Shown: positions 59,329 through 64,000 of the stretch, one piece after another | Layout: the number at the start of each line of letters is the position of its first letter | Position numbering within the stretch: the stretch's first letter is position 1 | Assembly: GCA_020283515.1 (NCBI GenBank) | Contig: JAHZTW010000001.1 | Location: 253,079,738-253,143,737, forward strand | Source of the DNA: Alliaria petiolata | Lineage: Eukaryota; Streptophyta; Magnoliopsida; Brassicales; Brassicaceae | Direction: 5' to 3' | DNA length: 64,000 nt | Notes under the pieces: model-generated | The model's database searches: none | What the model saw: the letters and a program-made list of their open reading frames with translations, nothing else | What the model was told of the DNA's origin: nothing | Made by a program: the position numbers and the translations under genes

Positions 59329-60008
59329 GGATATCTACAATGTCACTAGCATATTAAAACCCTAATTTGACCTGAATCACCTCAGGATTTCAAAATCATC
59401 AAAGTTGAATTGGTAACCCCACACATGATAAAATCCACAATTCGTCAGATTATTCTTCTGCCGTTGAAATTTACGACGAGTTTCCAGTTGAACAATAAGG
59501 TGGGCGATGGGTGAATGTTCGTTCGTGAATCATTCAATTAGGAGTTTGACTTTGAACGAATCAATCAAAAGAAGATGGAGAAAAAAAAAGGGAAAGGAGT
59601 CGTACAGAAGCATGAAACTGACGAGAACCGTCTGGATTGTCGTCGACGGTGAACATGGCGGCGTTGCAGCCAGTACGTTGGCACCGGAGATTCTTCGTTG
59701 CCGATCTCTTTCTCTCTTTCTCTCTTTCTCTCTCTCAGATCCAATCTGTTTTCAAAATCTTCAATTGTTTTTCTTTGACAAAATTAACCTCCGTTTTATG
59801 TTAAACAAAATAAATTGCTGTTTGGTGTAAGAGATATTGCTTTCATATACAATTAGGAATTTAGGATCAGTTTAATCAAACAATTAACAAGCTCTAGTAT
59901 GTATAGTACCCACCCATACCTTGTCATTTAATCTGATTACCAGATTCTAATTGCATTGGAAAACTAATTATTTTGTCTATGTTTTCTCTGCGTCCAACAT
60001 AACTTTAA

Positions 60009-60330
60009 GATCATCTCAAAAAAAAATACAAAAATAATACTAATAATAATGAACAGTGGAAAAACGGTTTTATTTAAGATCTCATTTTATCGGTTCTTAT
60101 GACACGTGTCTCGACGCGATTCGTCATATATTTTTTTTCCACATCGTTTTTTTTTTTAAAATCATTTTTTTATTATTTATAAAATATTAAGATCCTCAAG
60201 TAGAGGATCTCTATTGGAGTTGCTCTAAGAACCATGGATTCTTAACATTATTTTAATTATAAATTTTGAAAATATTTAAATTTAAAATCTTAAGAGTAAT
60301 GAAAATTGTATGCCTTCAAATTCCAATGAT
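60009..60330. mobile_element. MITE-like insertion in copy 2
   Basis: Copy 1 reads ACTTTAATGTAGCAATGAAC without interruption near 57150, while copy 2 has about 320 extra bases between ACTTTAA and GAGTAGCATTGAAC. The insert begins GATCATCTCAAAAA and includes CTCAAGTAGAGGATC and TTGGAGTTGCTCTAAGA near 60229, the words of a common plant MITE terminus (AGAGCAACTCCAA). Confidence 0.6.
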
Positions 60331-60972
60331 AGAGTAGCATTGAACAAGAAAATATCTCTCTACTTATTTGTTTAGCACAAAGAAACCCATTTAACCAAAT
60401 ACATATTGAGTACTCTTACCTATTTTTCTGTCCAAGTTGAAAAGTTCCATAAAAATCTAAAAAATATTTTATTTTCCCAATGAAATGAGATGATGAAAAC
60501 ATATTTTGAAAAGATGATAAATTTCATATTGAAGATCTCAGGAAAAAAGATACTATATCAAACTGCCTAATATCGCAGCATTTTCATTGTACAAAACACA
60601 TAAAGCCATTCATATTCAACACAATTAAAAAAAACAAAAGAAAAATGGTCATAAACTGTTTTGAGCAACATGGTTACTTGCTTCATTTTTACTAATTAGT
60701 GTGATATGTTCTTTATTTTATGCTCAAATTTGATTATTGAACAAATTCACCCAATAATTATTCAAATCATAAATGTAGTTTACATAAATACAGTAGCAGC
60801 TAGTCAAATAATTATTCAAGTAATAAATTTAATTTTTCAGCAAGCTGCATATACAGTAGTCATAAAAAAATCTATTATGTTACCTAGTTGATAGGAGTTA
60901 ATCCAACTTTACATTTCACCTAATAATTTTTGTTGGTAATTAATAATTAAGAAAATTACTCTTTAATAATTA

Positions 60973-61106
60973 CTTCCTCTGTTTTTATTTAATTGTCGTT
61001 CTGAAAAACGTATGTGCAATGCAACTGGATGTATGTAGATGTGTTTTGAGTTTAATACATTTAAATACTTTTTTTCCAAATGACAATTACATGTAAACAG
61101 AGTGAG
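60973..61106. mobile_element. Stowaway MITE
   Basis: The ends CTTCCTCTGTTTTTATTT and ACATGTAAACAGAGTGAG are inverted copies of the CTCCCTCCGTTT Stowaway terminus, and both flanks are TA (60971-60972, 61107-61108). The length of 134 bases and the AATTGTC...GACAATT inner arms are typical. Confidence 0.8.
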
Positions 61107-61482
61107 TAGTTTTCAATGGAAGTATCAATTCTTCCAGAAATGATACGTAATGATTAAGAACGGTCTACTTGATCAAATTTTTTTACAAAACTAGAAACAC
61201 AAAGGACATAAGGTTGTTGTTTGTATTAGATAAAATAAAAGGTAAAAGTAAAATAACTTAAAAGGACAAGGGGCCTTAAATTAATACCAGCGTCAACCTC
61301 AAGGATTAGAACCATTTATTACAATATTACGTTCGGACAAAAGAAAATAATGATCCTCACTGAAACTCGAGCAAACTCTCTCTCTCTCTCTCTCTTCACT
61401 TAAGCTTCGTTAAATTCGACAAATCTTTATCTCTGAATTGACAAGAGAAGAGAGAGAAAGAGTGAGCTGTGTGTTCTTCACT

Positions 61483-64000
61483 ATGGCTCAGGAGAGACCT
61501 GACGAAGAGAAACCTGAGACTTGCGATGTTCGAGTCCAAGATCGGATCCATGGAGGAGCTTCTCCGGTTCAATCTCCGACACGACTCGGCCCAACCCGGT
61601 TTTCTGAAGTAGCTGTAGACAAGATTCGGAATAGTGGGTCGGATTTTATCGGGTCGATTTGGTCTTGGATCAACGGAGATCCGAACCGGAATCCGAAAAA
61701 CCCGGTTAAGCGAGGAAAACGGAAGAGAATCCGAACGGCGAAAACCGCCGTTGGAGTAATCGTACTTGTGGGTTTCTTCATTTTTGTCAACTGGTTTATG
61801 CTCTCTCAGCTCCACGAAGGTCGAGCTTGGCTTCGAAGAGGATTAAACCGGAATCGAAAACCGAACCCGAAATCAAACCCGGATCCGAATCCGAATCCGA
61901 NGTTCGAGTCCAAGATCGGATCCATGGAGGAGCTTCTCCGGTTCAATCACCGACACGACTCGGCCCAACCCGGTTTTCTGAAGTAGCTGTAGACAAGATT
62001 CGGAATAGTGGGTCGGATTTTATCGGGTCGATTTGGTCTTGGATCAACGGAGATCCGAACCGGAATCAGAAAAACCCGGTTAAGCGAGGAAAACGGAAGA
62101 GAATCCGAACGGCGAAAACCGCCGTTGGAGTAATCGTACTTGTGGGTTTCTTCATTTTTGTCAACTGGTTTATGCTCTCTCAGCTCCACGAAGGTCGAGC
62201 TTGGCTTCGAAGAGGATTAAACCGGAATCGAAAACCGAACCCGAAATCAAACCCGGATCCGAATCCGAATCCGAGTGTGAAACGGGTATCCGTTAAAGTG
62301 TCGGCGTCGGTACAGGTAAATTAACTAATTTGTGATTGGTCAATAATTTTGATTCTTAATTTTTTTAACTGTCTATTTCTCTGGTGTCAAGTCCAATTTC
62401 AAATCCCAAAAAAAAAAAAAGAATCAGCTTTTGCCATTTCCCTAAAATAGAAAAAGGGATCTTTAGTCCATGCCAAAGACCAAATGGTTAAATTGTGTAA
62501 AAAAAAAACTTATGGTCTTACATACAATTAGTTCAAGTAAAAAAAAATTGTTAGGGAAGTTGTTACATTTCTGAAATCACTAGATGAAATATGAAACTAT
62601 GGTGGTAAATGGTAAAACATTTGTTAGAAATATTCTGTATGAGAGTTTTTACACGGTAAATGGGTAATGTTGTTGTTTTAAAAGAGTTTTTTTGTGAGGT
62701 ATGTAATCTTATGTTACATGATTTGAGCTTGTGGATTGATGGCGATGGAAGTTATATGTAAGTAAACGTGTTGTTGTGTGACTGTGATTGATAGCATGGA
62801 GTGAAGAAAAAGATGGGGAAACCAAAGAAGCAATATAATGGAACCTATGGTAGACTGTTGGCTTTGTCTGCTCATGCTTTGGCTGAGGTATTTTAATCCT
62901 GTCTGCTTTTCACATTTTTTCAAAGTTAAAATCGAAAACCCATCCGTGACAATGTTTTTAATAGGGGCAAAACAAACTTGAGCCAAAAGAGTTGTGGCGA
63001 GAACCAAAGGATCAAGCTTTGGCTTGGAAACCTTGCGCTGATCAACGTTCTTGGAAGCCCAACGGTCTCTCACTCTTCCTCTCTAATGTTAACTTCGTGT
63101 GCTAACTAAATTGGTATTTATAGCTTTTTTCCTGATTTTGGTGTCTCTTTTGTGTGGATTTTAGATGGGAAAAATGGATATATAATGGTAACTGCAAACG
63201 GCGGGATCAACCAACAGAGAGTTGCTGTAAGTTGTGATCGCGTTACACATTCCTTTTTATCCAATTTTATAAAAATACTTCTATTGACTGGACACTCGTT
63301 GGATGTCACGGTGGGGGTCGTTAAACAGATTTGTAATATCGTTGTTATTGCGCGGTTGCTCAATGCGACACTCGTTGTTCCTAAATTCATGTTCAGCGAT
63401 GTCTGGACCGATGCAAGGTAAACTATTGTAAGGTCCCTCCTTGTTCTCTCGCTCCCTCACTTAGTATTGATGTTTTCTTTTTGTCGAGACATCGAATTTT
63501 TGACATTCTTGATTGGTATAGTCAGTTTGGAGACATCTATCAGGTGGAACATTTCATTAAGTACCTCTCTCCCGATATTCGGATAGTAAAGAAACTACCG
63601 AAGGAGCTTCAGTCTCTAGACCTTGAAGCCATTGGCAGCGTTGTAAGTTCTTTATACCAATTATAATTCGAAAACCGGTTTCATCTTTTGTCTTTTGTTT
63701 ATACAGTACTTCTTTTTGTCATTTTAATCTTTAAGGTTACGGATATGGATGTCATGAAAGAAGCCAAGCCAGGGTTTTACATGAAGCACATTCTCCCTCT
63801 TCTTCTCAAGAACAGAGTAGTCCATTTCTTTGGATTCGGAAACCGTTTGGCCTTTGATCCGATACCGTTTGAGTTACAGGTAAAGACTTCTCTCTTAGCA
63901 CCGTGTGCATATCGATCTCTGACCTGTAGTAATCAAAGGTTTTCTTGGGAGTAGAGGCTGCGGTGTAGATGTAATTTTCATGCACTAAACTTCGTTCCAA
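61483..64000 (+). CDS. Plant O-fucosyltransferase-family (GT106/DUF246-type) protein, 3' end outside the window
   Basis: Starts at ATG 61483 (MAQERPDEEKPE). Exons: 61483-62315 as assembled, 62795-62887, 62965-63064, 63165-63226, 63329-63417, 63522-63642, 63736-63879 and 63955 to the edge; all introns GT-AG. A basic stretch and one membrane anchor (TAVGVIVLVGFFIFVNWFML) make a type II Golgi protein. The lumenal start shows GYIMVTANGGINQQR, IVVIARLLNATLVVPKF and FSDVWTDASQFGDIYQ, the hallmark motifs of the family. Substrates are mostly unknown; some relatives act on pectin. Exon 1 contains a 373-base duplication around the N at 61901 that shifts the frame. Collapsing it leaves 459 bases, an exact multiple of three. 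It corresponds to At1g62330. Confidence 0.9.
61528..62274. repeat. 373-bp direct duplication around a single N (61901)
   Basis: 61528-61900 and 61902-62274 differ at two positions (CAATCTCCG versus CAATCACCG, and AATCCGAAA versus AATCAGAAA). With the N the offset is 374 bases, which breaks the reading frame of exon 1. This is almost certainly an assembly join in which overlapping contig ends were not merged. Confidence 0.93.

Larger units (their letters stand above)
57595..60790. repeat. Direct duplication, copy 2 (KEA5 5' half plus upstream)
   Basis: Matches 53946-57593. It lacks the LINE but has an extra segment of about 320 bases (60009-60330) with AGATCATCTC and TTGGAGTTGCTCTAAGA ends typical of a MITE. 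The small differences are spread over the whole length, so it is not a simple exact copy. Confidence 0.92.
59329..61482. other. KEA5 leader (copy 2) and O-fucosyltransferase promoter
   Basis: Contains a CT tract near 59706-59737, the MITE-like insert at 60009-60330, a Stowaway MITE (60973-61106) and a CT microsatellite at about 61377-61394 in the probable 5' leader of the rightward gene. No gene is visible. Confidence 0.6.

Overview
This window is nuclear DNA of a flowering plant and almost certainly of the mustard family (Brassicaceae). The genes carry many short spliceosomal introns, the spacers are AT-rich and full of plant transposons, and the protein-coding genes match Arabidopsis thaliana genes closely. 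Their order follows the block on A. thaliana chromosome 1 that I recall as At1g62300 to At1g62330: WRKY6, a Core-2/I-branching (BC10-like) glycosyltransferase, the KDM3-type demethylase JMJ29, an OSCA/CSC1-like channel and an O-fucosyltransferase-family protein. I cannot name the species. Exon coordinates were read by hand from splice sites and reading-frame closure.

Layout. 1-1791 (-): CACTA transposase pseudogene running off the left edge, with subterminal repeats to about 2210. 2444-2766: small, possibly frameshifted membrane ORF. 2767-5863: spacer with a diverged direct repeat and an RNase H relic. 5864-8503 (-): WRKY6, six exons. 8504-18703: 10 kb spacer with a 1 kb retroposon bounded by 16-bp target duplications and a repeat carrying snRNA-like promoter motifs. 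18704-21163 (-): BC10-like glycosyltransferase, ten exons, one GC-AG intron. 22440-28924: nested retrotransposons, a young Ty1/copia element (+) inside the integrase of an older copia relic (-). 28925-32920: hAT-like and CACTA non-autonomous elements. 32921-39820 (-): JMJ29, twelve exons, with a 2.8 kb last intron full of repeats. 43127-46727 (-): OSCA/CSC1-like channel, eleven exons. 51357-55658 (-): complete 20-exon KEA5-type K+/H+ antiporter. 57595-60790: second copy of the KEA5 5' half. 61483 to the right edge (+): O-fucosyltransferase-family gene.

Two single-base Ns (57594, 61901) each sit exactly at the junction of a direct duplication. The second duplication (373 bp, two differences) breaks the O-fucosyltransferase frame, and collapsing it restores the frame. 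The first separates two versions of the KEA5 5' half that differ by a LINE insertion in one and a MITE-like insertion in the other. Both are best explained as unmerged overlapping contigs or haplotypes. On that reading one KEA5-type gene truly lies between the OSCA and O-fucosyltransferase genes, where I recall none in A. thaliana.

The genes are unrelated housekeeping and regulatory loci: a stress and phosphate regulator, a Golgi glycosyltransferase, a histone demethylase, an osmosensitive channel, a cation antiporter and a putative glycan enzyme. I found no operon-like system, CRISPR array or convincing tRNA or rRNA gene. The interest lies in transposon nesting, gene structure and assembly forensics.
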